Shown here: positions 9,889 to 18,654 of the stretch, in pieces | Numbering within the stretch: position 1 is the stretch's first letter | Layout of the letters: each line of letters opens with the position of its first letter | Source of the DNA: Methanosarcina acetivorans C2A | GTDB taxonomy: Archaea > Halobacteriota > Methanosarcinia > Methanosarcinales > Methanosarcinaceae | NCBI RefSeq assembly: GCF_000007345.1 | Contig: NC_003552.1 | Span: 1,178,001-1,242,000 of the forward strand | DNA length: 64,000 nt | Reading direction: 5' to 3' | Notes under the pieces: model-generated | Told to the model about the DNA's origin: nothing | What the model saw: the letters and a program-made list of their open reading frames with translations, nothing else | Database searches by the model: none | Made by a program: the position numbers and the translations under genes

Positions 9889-10055
9889 GTGAAGTTCAAG
9901 ACTCGGTCATTCGTGGACGACCCGGTTTTGTGGGGAGTTCGGTATCAGATAACACTATGCTCCCGCGAGGGCACAAACCCGGAAAGAAGATTTGAAAATG
10001 CGGGTGTGCCGGTGACGCACCACACCTTTTGGCGCAGGAATAATATGTTTTTGGA
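9889..10055 (+). repeat. Cassette repeat R2
   Basis: GACTCGGTCATTCGTGGACG matches the CCGGTCATCG block of the other copies. Near the end a hairpin-forming stretch, GTGTGCC...GGTGACGCACCACACC, lies 25-30 bases before the next gene. The start is degenerate. Confidence 0.5.
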
Positions 10056-10063
10056 GGGAAAGT

Positions 10064-10804
10064 ATGCAACCACAAAATATATTTGATAATGAAGTTTTTT
10101 TTCAGGGCTATAAAAAGCTTCGCGAAAATCCTAACAGCGCAAATATATTGGAAGAAAAACCAGCTATTTTTAGCCTGCTACCAGAATTGAAAGGGAAAAA
10201 AGTACTGGATTTAGGGTGCGGTTATGGAGAAAATTGCAGCATGTTTTCCAAAATGGGTGCTAATAAGGTAGTCGGTATAGATGTTTCTTCAAAAATGCTT
10301 GCTATCGCCAATAATGAAAACAGTGGAGATAATATTTTTTATGAGAATATGTGTATGGAAGATATTTTCTGCATTAATGAGAAGTTTGACGTAGTTGTAA
10401 GCTCTTTGGCAGTGCACTATATTAATGATTTTAATAAATTGGTCTGTAATGTGAACTCATTGTTGAAAGATAATGGCATTTTTGTTTTTTCTCAGGAACA
10501 TCCGCTTACAACAGCACCAAAAAACGGTGCGAAATGGTTTAAGAACGTAGATGGAAGGATCACTCACTATGCATTGACCGATTATGCGATCAGTGGAGAA
10601 CGAACTGTATCGTGGATAGTGGACGGGATCACGAAATACCATAGGACTTTTTCGGATATTATCAACGCTTTAATTGATGCTGGCTTCATTATCGAAAAAA
10701 TGCTGGAACCCGTTCCTACAAAGGAAACAATCGAAAGAGACCCTTCTTCTGCAAAAGACTTACATAAACCCAACTTTTTAGTTACTAGGGCGCGAAAGAA
10801 ATAA
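10064..10804 (+). CDS. Class I SAM-dependent methyltransferase
   Basis: The 246-residue protein has the SAM-binding motif VLDLGCGYGENC (about 48-59), then GIDVS with the acidic residue after the second strand (about 73-77), and VVVSSLAVHYI (about 112-122). This is the Methyltransf_11/25 type acting on small molecules. The C-terminal half includes HRTFSDIINALIDAGF, typical of this group. Substrate is unknown. It is preceded by a GGAGGG ribosome site at about 10054-10059 and lies between cassette repeats R2 and R3. Confidence 0.85.
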   Translation: MQPQNIFDNEVFFQGYKKLRENPNSANILEEKPAIFSLLPELKGKKVLDLGCGYGENCSMFSKMGANKVVGIDVSSKMLAIANNENSGDNIFYENMCMEDIFCINEKFDVVVSSLAVHYINDFNKLVCNVNSLLKDNGIFVFSQEHPLTTAPKNGAKWFKNVDGRITHYALTDYAISGERTVSWIVDGITKYHRTFSDIINALIDAGFIIEKMLEPVPTKETIERDPSSAKDLHKPNFLVTRARKK

Positions 10805-10965
10805 CACAAGGCCGCAGGACCCGGCTTTCTGGTCTAAACATAAGAACTATGTAAGGCCCGAGCATCGCTTTAGGACAGGGGGTGCTGGGAAGACGCGGGA
10901 AGTTCTACGAAATGTGGCCGTATAGGTGCTCGGGTTCAGCCGTCGGGCACACAGAGAAATGGTAA
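10801..10965 (+). repeat. Cassette repeat R3
   Basis: It begins in the stop codon of the methyltransferase. The core GGCCGCAGGACCCGGCTTTC, the CATAAGAACTATG hairpin, GTAAGGCCCGAGCATCGC and the final hairpin (GTGCTCGG...CGGGCAC) align in order with R4b and R5. The first ~120 bases of the full repeat are absent. Confidence 0.7.
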
Positions 10966-11119
10966 ATACACTTTGATGTATATGTGTTTGATTTTGTGAA
11001 GCTAATTTATGCTTTTTTTATTCATTCATCCTGCGTGTTTTGTCCTGAGGTAATTTTAACAAAGCAATTCAAGTAAACATTAGTAGTTTTATGTTACTCT
11101 TTATACAGGAGGAGAAAAA

Positions 11120-11518
11120 GTGGATAGTTGGGAATAGATAAATGCTGTTCAACGTATGTAGGATTATATTGATGAGCATATTACAGATTCAATATCCTAC
11201 ATATAATTGCAAAAGCAGAAAAATATTCACCCTGACATTCTGCAAGGATTTTCAAGGAATTAACAGGTAAAACGCCGTTTGAACATATTTGAACTTCGGC
11301 TGTCCCATCAGCTATCAAGTTGAGAGATGATAATGCAAAAATAATTGATGTGGCGTTTGACTTTGTTTTTGATTCTCGTGAAGGCTTTTACAAGAGTATT
11401 TTCCAAGCAATTAGGAATGACACCGCAATATTATTGCAAAAATGAGCCTCTGTTGAAGCTTTTTATATCTGGCTGTATCCTGGAACGCTACCTCATGTTA
11501 CAAAATGGAGGAAATAAC
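11120..11518 (+). pseudogene. AraC-type DNA-binding region, decayed
   Basis: From a GTG with a strong AGGAGGAG site, the frame reads like a Firmicute-type AraC regulator (MDSWE..., then DYIDEHITD). It is broken by two TAG codons, a TAA and at least two frameshifts. Later pieces, LRDDNAKIIDVAFDF and SREGFYKSIF, match the second helix-turn-helix. The next gene is the effector domain that would have been its C-terminus, so this is half of a split regulator. Confidence 0.75.
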
Positions 11519-12037
11519 ATGAACCAAAATACTAATACAAACACCGTTTTTGTTCAAGTCGTTGATCGTCCTGCAAGAAGACTAATTTTAAAACGAGGTA
11601 TTAAAGCAACAAATTACTTTGAATACTGCGAAGAAGTAGGGTGCGATGTGTGGGAAACGCTTTCAAATATTGAAGGGGCTATCTATGAACCTATTGGAAT
11701 GTGGATGCCAGAAAATCTGCGCAAGCCGGAGACGTCGATATATGCTCAAGGCGTTGAGGTTCCGCATGATTATACTGGCGAAATTCCCGAAGGGTTCGAA
11801 TTGATAGATCTTTCACCATGTAAGATGCTGGTATTCCAGGGACAGCCTTTTGAAGATTCAAAGTTTGGTGAAGCAATACATGAGTTATGGGAAGTTATGA
11901 AAAGTTATAAACCTGAGATTCATGGATTTGAATGGGCGGATGAAGATGGACCAAGGTTCCAACTTGCTCCAATGGGATATAGAGGTTATATCGAAGCAAG
12001 ACCTGTGAGATGGTTAAACAGAAAGCAGATCTACTAA
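11519..12037 (+). CDS. GyrI-like small-molecule-binding protein (former AraC effector domain)
   Basis: About 172 residues from the ATG at 11519, which has a well-placed GGAGG site. The sequence (VVDRPARRLILKRG at the start, GMWMPENLRKP in the middle, GFEWADEDGPRFQLAPMGYRGYIE at the end) is the GyrI-like/SOUL-type ligand domain that follows the DNA-binding part in AraC regulators of this group. The upstream frame joins it to the wrecked DNA-binding half, so it now probably stands alone. GyrI-like proteins bind or hydrolyse small ligands. Its own start signal suggests it is still translated. Confidence 0.75.
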   Translation: MNQNTNTNTVFVQVVDRPARRLILKRGIKATNYFEYCEEVGCDVWETLSNIEGAIYEPIGMWMPENLRKPETSIYAQGVEVPHDYTGEIPEGFELIDLSPCKMLVFQGQPFEDSKFGEAIHELWEVMKSYKPEIHGFEWADEDGPRFQLAPMGYRGYIEARPVRWLNRKQIY

Positions 12038-12064
12038 TATTAGCATGTTAGGGGGAATATTTAA

Positions 12065-12290
12065 AGGGTGCACCATCCGTGGTGCACTCTGAATAATGGG
12101 GCAGGATACGTCATCGAACACTGAATTCACACAAGGGACGCGGGAAGAAGGGACAAGAAGAACTTGCCGCGCCACATTCCTTCACCGGGTGCGAAGCACC
12201 TCACCGCCAGGGGCGATTCCGGCTGATCCGGTTCAGGGACATTGTGACTGCAGGCCGTTAGACAAAAGGTGGCAGCCCCCTGAATAAGGT
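12065..12290 (+). repeat. Cassette repeat R4a
   Basis: It starts 28 bases after the stop codon with a strong hairpin, GTGCACCATCCGTGGTGCAC, then CTCTGAATAATGG. The first ~80 bases align with the start of R5 (13662 onward). The remainder is GC-rich but diverged. Confidence 0.6.
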
Positions 12291-12485
12291 ATAGTGGTAA
12301 TTGGAATATTATATCATTGTACATGTGTCGAGGTGCAAAAAGGGCCAGTGCTAATCCATTATGTCCCTCGAAATATTAATTTTGTCGGAGAGAGACTGAG
12401 GCGTCATTGAACGTTTCAGTATGGAAATGTTAATTCCTCTCATCATAATGTACACGCTGTATTAAGGAAATTTGTGATTTACAGT
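12291..12485. other. Gene-less spacer between two repeats
   Basis: AT-rich and without a frame. It lies where a cassette gene would be between R4a and R4b, so it may be a decayed or empty cassette. Confidence 0.35.
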
Positions 12486-12768
12486 TGAAGGGTGCCGCCC
12501 ATCCGTCTAACAGTAAGTCTTCCCGCAATGTGCGGATAAGCTTGTTCAGATGGGGGCCGGATTTAAGGAAGGGCTGAAGATGTCCGGCATATCCTCCGAC
12601 TCAAGGCCGGCAGGACCCGGCTCATCCGGGCCTAGCATAAGAGTTATGTAAGGCCTGGTCATCACCGCCTTAAGGTCAGAAGACGTCGGAAGTGCGAAAA
12701 TGTTCTCTGGGATTCGACATAAAGGCGCGCCTGTCCACGGGCGTAAATGGTATTTAAGGGGCTATGAA
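12486..12768 (+). repeat. Cassette repeat R4b (full length)
   Basis: About 280 bases. The shared blocks in order are CCATCCGTC, GCGGATAAG...GTTCAG, GAGG/AAGGAAGGGCTGAAGA, GCAGGACCCGGCTC with a CCCGG/CCGGG hairpin, CATAAGAGTTATG hairpin, CTGGTCATC, and a last hairpin GCGCCTGTCCACGGGCG directly before the next gene. Confidence 0.75.
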
Positions 12769-12770
12769 TA

Positions 12771-13658
12771 ATGAGTGAGTATTATTGGGATACAAAACTT
12801 GATTATTTAAAAACAAGTAGATACTTATATTTTAATGATGACTATCTCGAATTTCTGATTTACAAAGTATGGGGCTTTACTAATCCAATCAAAATCATTG
12901 ATTTTGGTTGCGGTTCAGGTTATTTGGGTTTAAAGTTTTTACCGCTACTTCCAAAAGGGTCAACATACATTGGAATTGATAAGGGAGAGAAATTAATTGA
13001 AGAAGCAAAAAAAATATTTTCAAAGTTACCTTATGATACTGAGTTTATTGTAAGTGATGTAGAGCAGGTTCAGTTATGGGAAATGAAATATGATGTTGCT
13101 ATTTGCCAGGCGTTACTATTGCATTTACCTGACCCCAAGGAAGTACTACTAAACATGATTAATTGTGTAAAAAATAATGGGAAAATTATTTGCATTGAAC
13201 CCCATTGGAACTCATGTATGGCTAATTTCTATATTGATGAGCTGGAAGAGTTTAAGTCTATAAACTTAGGATTACTTCAAAAACTTTATAAAATGGATAA
13301 AAATAGAACTGGCAAAGATGGCAATATTGGGATTAAGCTACCTGTTTATATGAGGGAGTTAGGATTGAAAAATGTAAATAGCCGGGTTAGCGATTGTGTG
13401 AGATATCTAAATCCTGATTTGTGCCTTGAAAATAGGGAGTTACTATATAATTTACTGTGTAATGAAGGATTTGGCAGCATTTGTAACAATTTAGACAATG
13501 CTGTAAAAGGTTTGGTAAATAGAGGACTGACTATTGAAGAAGCACAAGAACAGGTAGAGTCAGAGAACTACATAAGCAGGTGCTTTAGAGAAAAAGGGCT
13601 TGAATATAACACTATATTTGCGCCAACGATGATAATTTCATATGGAACAAAGGGATAA
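12771..13658 (+). CDS. Class I SAM-dependent methyltransferase
   Basis: The 295-residue protein has the motif IIDFGCGSGYLG (about 42-53), GIDKGEKLI (about 69-77) and VAICQALLLHLPDP (about 110-123), all of the class I small-molecule type. The C-terminal ~130 residues are unusual for the short members and may form a substrate lid. It is unrelated in detail to the methyltransferase at 10064, so the two are not recent duplicates. The gene begins within a few bases of repeat R4b and ends a few bases before R5. It is AT-rich against GC-rich flanks. Confidence 0.85.
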   Translation: MSEYYWDTKLDYLKTSRYLYFNDDYLEFLIYKVWGFTNPIKIIDFGCGSGYLGLKFLPLLPKGSTYIGIDKGEKLIEEAKKIFSKLPYDTEFIVSDVEQVQLWEMKYDVAICQALLLHLPDPKEVLLNMINCVKNNGKIICIEPHWNSCMANFYIDELEEFKSINLGLLQKLYKMDKNRTGKDGNIGIKLPVYMRELGLKNVNSRVSDCVRYLNPDLCLENRELLYNLLCNEGFGSICNNLDNAVKGLVNRGLTIEEAQEQVESENYISRCFREKGLEYNTIFAPTMIISYGTKG

Positions 13659-13661
13659 TTT

Positions 13662-13925
13662 AAGGGCAGCCGTCCGTGGCTGCTCTGAATATATAGCCTG
13701 CCGCACATCAGAGAGGATGCACTCCCACAAGGCGCGGATTAGTAAGTTCAGCGGGGTAGTATTTGAGGAAGGGCTGAAGACCAGCCGTGCCCACCTCCCA
13801 GCCCAAGACCGCAGGATCCGGCTCGCCGGGCCTAACATAAAAGGTATGTAAGGCCCGGTCATCGCTTTTAGGGCCGGGGGACGTTAGGAACACCATACCG
13901 TTATACGAAATCCTGGGTCTAATAC
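13662..13925 (+). repeat. Cassette repeat R5 (full length)
   Basis: It starts three bases after the methyltransferase stop with the hairpin GGCAGCC...GGCTGCTC and CTCTGAATA. It aligns with R4b along its length: GCGGATTAG, GTTCAG, GAGGAAGGGCTGAAGA, GCAGGATCCGGCTC, CCTAACATAAAAGGTATG, CCCGGTCATCGC and GGGCCGGGGG. Confidence 0.75.
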
Positions 13926-13966
13926 AAAGTTATCATAGTTTGGATTGGTCAAGTGCTGAAGGAAGA

Positions 13967-14548
13967 ATGTGCATGGATATGCAATCAGCTATAGTTATTT
14001 ATATCGTACTAACGGTAACTGGCCGTTTTCTTTCCCAAAGGCAACGAAAAAATAATAGACGAAAACAGCTCTCACAATGGAGAAATATAGTTAAAGATTA
14101 TACTGCAATAGTTGCTGTGATTGCAACAGCCTTCGCAATGGGGCTGGCATTGTTAGAAGCTGCATTACGAGAAGATACTGTATTGCCTATAACATCGATT
14201 ATTATTGGGACAGTAATTGTGACAGGTGGTTGGGTTGTTGCATGGTTTGCTAATAGAAAAATTGGAACAAACTGGTCACCTATTATTGAAAAGACCAACA
14301 GGCAAGAATTAGTCACCTCAGGCATTTACAGTTTAGTCAGACATCCATTGTATTTTTCTGGTTTTTGTATCCTGATAGGGACAAATATATATTTTTGTAG
14401 CAAATGGGCATGGATTGGAACAGGCATAGCACTAATAACAATTTTATTTCGCATTCCAATTGAGGAAAAAAAGTTAAAAGAAAGGTTTGGGGATGAATAC
14501 ATTGCATATATGCATAAAACTAAAGCACTCATTCCCTGGGTTTTTTAA
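13967..14548 (+). CDS. Isoprenylcysteine carboxylmethyltransferase family membrane protein
   Basis: About 193 residues from the ATG at 13967, which follows a GAAGG site; the frame opens at 13940. Four or five hydrophobic helices are followed by GIYSLVRHPLYFSG (SAM-binding and catalytic region) and a C-terminal EEKKLKERFGDEYIAYMHKT, the signature of the ICMT/PEMT-like group. Prokaryotic members methylate various small or lipid substrates; the substrate here is unknown. It is the last gene of the repeat-separated array. Confidence 0.85.
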   Translation: MCMDMQSAIVIYIVLTVTGRFLSQRQRKNNRRKQLSQWRNIVKDYTAIVAVIATAFAMGLALLEAALREDTVLPITSIIIGTVIVTGGWVVAWFANRKIGTNWSPIIEKTNRQELVTSGIYSLVRHPLYFSGFCILIGTNIYFCSKWAWIGTGIALITILFRIPIEEKKLKERFGDEYIAYMHKTKALIPWVF

Positions 14549-14569
14549 AGTATGCATTTTTTGTAGGTC

Positions 14570-14745
14570 TTCGCATAACACTAGCTTCACGCAACGAGTG
14601 CAAGTAGCGGTTCTCACGGGGGGTGTACGCCGCAGCTCCCCTACCGAACTGCAGCAGTGGCAGGCTCGCCCAGGCCTAATAAATGAATCTGATAAACAAA
14701 ATCAGGCCGGTCCGATGCAGAACTCATTCCGGGATATACAACCAT
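14570..14745 (+). repeat. Cassette repeat R6 (degenerate)
   Basis: GGCAGGCTCGCCCAGGCCTAA, then an AT-rich loop, then TCAGGCCGGTCCGATG, mirrors the central block of R4b and R5. The first part (hairpin-rich, with GGGGGGTGTACGCC) does not align clearly. Confidence 0.45.
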
Positions 14746-15194
14746 TTCTTCCGTGATAGACAATTAGACATCAAAAAAACTCTGGCAGAATAAAATCCCC
14801 ATTGTCATACAAAGTCTTTATCGTCTTGGTGATAAAAAGGTATGAAGATATCAGTACCTGCTTAAGGCAAAGAGGCAATTTGTAGTCTGGGGGAATTCTG
14901 CAAAGTCTTCGGGGATGAGAATTTTTTCAAGCTAGTACATCGATTCCATATATCCTCAATAAACCATGAATAAAAACAAGTGAACACAAATATTTTCAAT
15001 TCGTGTTTATTCTTGTCCGCTTGTAGTTTTCTCATAGAAAAAACATTGACCAGTGCTGATTTCAAAGTCCAATTCTTCCCATAATTTGGAATCGATGTAC
15101 TAGTGTAGAGCCCATAAATATACCCATTCCCAGAATACCTTACAGTACCGAATGTCTAAATAAATAACAAAAGAAAATCGGTAAAGTTATACTT
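14746..15194. other. No gene seen
   Basis: A 67-codon minus-strand frame at 14862-15065 has no recognisable family and no good start site. It may be transposase debris, but I cannot support that. Confidence 0.35.
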
Positions 15195-16691
15195 CTACTC
15201 TGAAGCCAGCTTCAGGTCGTGTCGCGGATCCCCAACCATCTTCTTCGGATCCACAATCCTGTCAAAATCCTCCGCGCTGATGAAACCTCCTTTCACTGCA
15301 GCTTCCCTCAGTGTCGTATTCTCGTCCAGTGCTCGCTGGACAATTGCGGAAGCCTTGTCGTAGCCTATGACAGGGCTAAGCGCTGTCACTAACATGAGGG
15401 AGGTGCCCACAAATTTGTCGATACGACTCCTGTCGAGCATGATTCCATTGATTCCGTACTCACGGAACTTTACGCAAGCATCGCCGAGAGTGCGCGCAGA
15501 ATGTAAGACATTATTTATGATTATCGGGCACATTGCGTTAAGCTCGAAGTTTCCCTGTGACCCGGCAAATGCGACGGCATTATCTTCCCCAATCACCTGG
15601 ATGCAAACCATTAACATGGCTTCCTCCTGAGTCGGATTGACTTTCCCAGGCATGATTGAGCTTCCCGGCTCGTCACTTGGGAGGATAAGCTCGTGGAGAC
15701 CCGACCTCGGTCCCGAACCAAGCCATTGCAGGTCATTTGCAATCTTCATCAGTGCGACTGCTAATGTACGCAGTGCCGCGCTTGAGGTTACCATTGCATC
15801 AAGGGAGCCCTGAGCTGCGAATTTATTTGGAGCTGTGACAAATGGATGACCTGTGAGCCTGGCAATCTCATCTGCAACCTTTTCACCGAAGTCTGGTGGG
15901 GTATTGATGCCGGTCCCGACCGCAGTGCCTCCGATGGCCAACCGATATAATCCCCGGAGAGAATGCTTGACAAACGCCAACGCGTCATCGAGCTGTGTGG
16001 CGTAGCCAGACCACTCCTGGCCCACTGTAAGTGGGGTTGCGTCCTGAAGATGTGTTCGGCCTATCTTGACGATATCCACCCATTCCCGTGCTTTGGCCCA
16101 TATGGACTCTTCAAGAACGGTAACTGCGGGAATGAGGCGGTTGCTGAATTCGAGCACAGTTGCAATGTGCATGGCCGTTGGAAAGGTGTCGTTGGACGAC
16201 TGACTCATATTAACATCGTCATTAGGATGGACAGGGTGCTTACTGCCGAGGCTTCCGCCCACGAGCTGGATGGCGCGATTGCTGATGACTTCATTCACGT
16301 TCATGTTCGACTGAGTGCCTGAGCCAGTCTGCCAGACATAGAGCGGGAATTCGCTGTCGAGTTTACCGGCGATAACTTCATCTGCAACCCTTGCTATCAA
16401 TTCAGCTTTCCACGGCGGTATTATTCCGGCGGCTTCGTTGACCAGAGCAGCTGCCTTTTTCACGTACCCATAAGCATGATAGACCTCCTTTGGCATGTAG
16501 TCGTCGCCGATGGAAAAGTGAATCAGAGACCTCTGGGTCTGAGCCCCCCAGTAATGGTCGGCTGGAACCTCAACCTCCCCCAAAGAATCGCTTTCTTTTC
16601 GTTTGCCAGTCGCTCCAGTACCGATAGGCAGGTCGAGGATTGAAGGCACTTTTTCGGCATTTTTTCGTTGTATATCCACGTTAATCGGCAA
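15195..16691 (-). CDS. fumC: Class II fumarate hydratase
   Basis: The 498-residue protein converts fumarate to malate without an iron-sulfur cluster. It carries the fumarase/aspartase signature [11 protein letters not shown] (about 340-350), the substrate-binding [13 protein letters not shown], and [11 protein letters not shown] with the usual His. The family is normally about 460 residues. The first ~35 residues here are extra, and the typical start ([21 protein letters not shown] region) begins inside, so the real start may be downstream or the leader is new. Methanogens generally use the oxygen-sensitive class I enzyme, so a class II gene next to malic-enzyme debris suggests transfer from bacteria. 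Confidence 0.95.
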   Translation of the reverse strand: MPINVDIQRKNAEKVPSILDLPIGTGATGKRKESDSLGEVEVPADHYWGAQTQRSLIHFSIGDDYMPKEVYHAYGYVKKAAALVNEAAGIIPPWKAELIARVADEVIAGKLDSEFPLYVWQTGSGTQSNMNVNEVISNRAIQLVGGSLGSKHPVHPNDDVNMSQSSNDTFPTAMHIATVLEFSNRLIPAVTVLEESIWAKAREWVDIVKIGRTHLQDATPLTVGQEWSGYATQLDDALAFVKHSLRGLYRLAIGGTAVGTGINTPPDFGEKVADEIARLTGHPFVTAPNKFAAQGSLDAMVTSSAALRTLAVALMKIANDLQWLGSGPRSGLHELILPSDEPGSSIMPGKVNPTQEEAMLMVCIQVIGEDNAVAFAGSQGNFELNAMCPIIINNVLHSARTLGDACVKFREYGINGIMLDRSRIDKFVGTSLMLVTALSPVIGYDKASAIVQRALDENTTLREAAVKGGFISAEDFDRIVDPKKMVGDPRHDLKLASE

Positions 16692-16713
16692 ATTCTGCCC
16701 TCCTATAGATGGA

Positions 16714-17106
16714 TTAGCTGTATTGGGGTTTGTAGAGCGTCGCTCGGAGCCAGACGTTGATGTCCTCTGGCTGATCCACTCTCGCTAGATCCCGATTGAA
16801 AATTAAAGTGGCAATTTGTACGGCGGTGCGTACTTCGGTCTCCAGAATACTGCTTTGAGGTGGGAATAGCAAACCTTTCTTGAGCTGTTCATCGGTTCTC
16901 TGGTTTGCCGTTGCCCTCGCGGCCTTGATGAACATCTCGTCAGTGGCGCGTTTTGCTCGCGTGACGTAGACCGCGAGGCCAACCGCCGGATATGTGTAAA
17001 AATTATTCGCTTGCCCGGGCAGAAAAATGTCACCATTATAATGAACTGGAGGGAATTGAACACCGGCTGCATTAATAGCTCTGCCACCTGCAGGGTCGCA
17101 GGTCAT
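16714..17106 (-). pseudogene. NAD-malic enzyme, C-terminal fragment
   Basis: The frame matches the last ~125 residues of the long (about 540-residue) NAD-dependent malic enzyme: PGQANNFYTYPAVGLA, RATDEMFIKAARA, DEQLKKGLLFPP, and a basic end. The catalytic and NAD-binding parts are absent. The break lies at about 17106, where the sequence joins a short-chain dehydrogenase fragment. It sits only about 20 bases upstream of fumC, so an ancestral malic enzyme-fumarase operon is likely. Confidence 0.75.
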
Positions 17107-17128
17107 GCTGGTCGAGGACTATCTCCAG

Positions 17129-17317
17129 CTACCGTCCGCCGGCATCATTGACAATCCTGCCTGTCTCTTTCAAGTCTTCTGGGATCGAAGGCTTGACACC
17201 TGAACGCGGGTAAACCAGCGCACAGATGTCGATGCCGATTACGCTCGCCCCCTCGTGGGCAGAGGCGATAACCGTAGCACTGCCGATTTCGCGGAAAGCA
17301 CCTGTGACAACAACCAT
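17129..17317 (-). pseudogene. Short-chain dehydrogenase, N-terminal fragment
   Basis: About 60 residues match the start of an SDR: VVVTGAFREIGSATVIASAHEG followed by a GIDI-type strand end with Asp. The normal glycine pattern TGxxxGxG is altered (TGAFREIGSA). The rest of the ~250-residue enzyme is missing, and malic-enzyme sequence follows, so a deletion joined the two genes. Confidence 0.6.
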
Positions 17318-17553
17318 CTTTCCTTGCAGGCACCCCTCCTGTCCTTAAATTGCTTTGCTTAATATTGTTCCTCCATCTGAGCAACTCGTATGACCAGGAA
17401 TTGATACTTCATCACAGCTTAGTTTACAGATTTTTTACTAACGAGTACCATGTAGTTTACGGAGGCTGCGATAAATTTTCAGTAAGCTCTGAAGCCAGTC
17501 GAAGGTTAGCCCCGCAAACTATACATATCTACAGTACCACGCTTTGAGCCCCG

Positions 17554-18654
17554 TCATCTATTGACCAGTGCCGGATAGTCCGTATAGCCTTTCTCTCCGC
17601 CCACGTAGAAGGTATCCAATTTTGGCTCGTTCAGAGGCGCATTCTGCCTGAAACGCTCTGGCAGGTCAGGATTGGCCAGGAAAGGCACTCCAAAGGCTAT
17701 CAGGTCAGCTTCACCGCTGTCAATGGCTTCATTCCCGCTTTGGAGGCCATAGCCACCGTTCAGTATGAACGTCCTTTCAAAAATTCTGCGCAGAATAGGC
17801 CCAAGCCGTGCCTCGGGTGGCACGAACCCCGACCGGCCTCCTATGGGTTCGATTAAATGAAGGTATCCCAGACCCGTTTTGTTCAGCTCCTTGGCAAAAT
17901 AGGAAAAGGTCTCCCCGGGATTTGCGTCCGACATAGAGTGTGCGATGTTGTGCGGAGAGATACGGTAGCCGACACGGTCGCCACCCCATACCTCTATGAC
18001 GGCTTTTGTGACCTCAAGCGGCAGACGGGCCCGGTTCTCAAGGCTGCCACCGTATTTGTCGGTTCGTTTGTTGGACCCGCTCCGCAGAAATTGATCCAGC
18101 AGGTAGGTATTAGCGCCATGGATCTCTACACCATCGAAGCCGGCGGCTCTGGCGTTCTCTGCCGCCTGCCGGAACTGCCTGACAATGTCCGGCACCTCGT
18201 CGGTTTTTAGGGCTCTGGGCACCGGAATTGGTTTTTTTCCACCCGGTGTGTGGATATAGCCTTCGACGGGTAGTGCGGATGGAGCGACCGGCAGAGCGCC
18301 ACCAAGTAAGTCGGAGTGGGAAACTCTTCCTACGTGCCAGAGCTGGATGAAAATCCTGCCTCCAGCCTTGTGGACGGCATCCGTTATCTTCTTCCAGCTG
18401 GCGGCCTGTGCTGCAGAGTATATGCCCGGTGTATGCATGAAGCCTACACCCTGCGGGCTAACCTGCGAACCCTCGGTGATAATCATGCCGGCCGAGGCTC
18501 GCTGCACGTAGTAAGTGGCCGTCAGTGGGACCGGGATGTCGTCATCCCCTGCGCGGCTGCGAGTCATCGGCGCCATCACCATGCGGTTTGGCAGCGTTAA
18601 ATCGCCCATCCGATACTGTGAAAAAAGGTCCGTGTCTTCTGCCATGATGACCAT
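17554..18654 (-). CDS. Old Yellow Enzyme family alkene reductase
   Basis: The 366-residue FMN enzyme is of the NemA/OYE type, which reduces activated C=C bonds or nitro groups with NAD(P)H. Visible are the FMN-binding start NRMVMAPMTRSRA (about 22-34), QLWHVGRVSH (about 103-112), the paired ligand residues of EIHGANTYLLDQFL (about 177-190; in this family usually HxxN), RISP, and FILNGGY with the following glycine near the FMN phosphate site. Length is normal. It is bacterial in character and lies with other acquired enzyme genes. ATG at 18645 is an alternative start. Confidence 0.92.
   Translation of the reverse strand: MVIMAEDTDLFSQYRMGDLTLPNRMVMAPMTRSRAGDDDIPVPLTATYYVQRASAGMIITEGSQVSPQGVGFMHTPGIYSAAQAASWKKITDAVHKAGGRIFIQLWHVGRVSHSDLLGGALPVAPSALPVEGYIHTPGGKKPIPVPRALKTDEVPDIVRQFRQAAENARAAGFDGVEIHGANTYLLDQFLRSGSNKRTDKYGGSLENRARLPLEVTKAVIEVWGGDRVGYRISPHNIAHSMSDANPGETFSYFAKELNKTGLGYLHLIEPIGGRSGFVPPEARLGPILRRIFERTFILNGGYGLQSGNEAIDSGEADLIAFGVPFLANPDLPERFRQNAPLNEPKLDTFYVGGEKGYTDYPALVNR

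Noticed and set aside
11120-11200. Two in-frame TAG codons in the AraC region as pyrrolysine codons
   Set aside because: A TAA and frameshifts follow, and the residues expected at those places are ordinary ones. Decay explains it.
12486-13925. Integron attC sites
   Set aside because: GCCTAAC in R5 fits the attC core, but R3 and R4b do not keep it, the complementary core is missing in the right place, and no integrase is seen.
12486-13925. Group I or group II introns
   Set aside because: I could not find the domain V hairpin, GUGYG 5' end or group I core sequences, and the genes are not interrupted by them.
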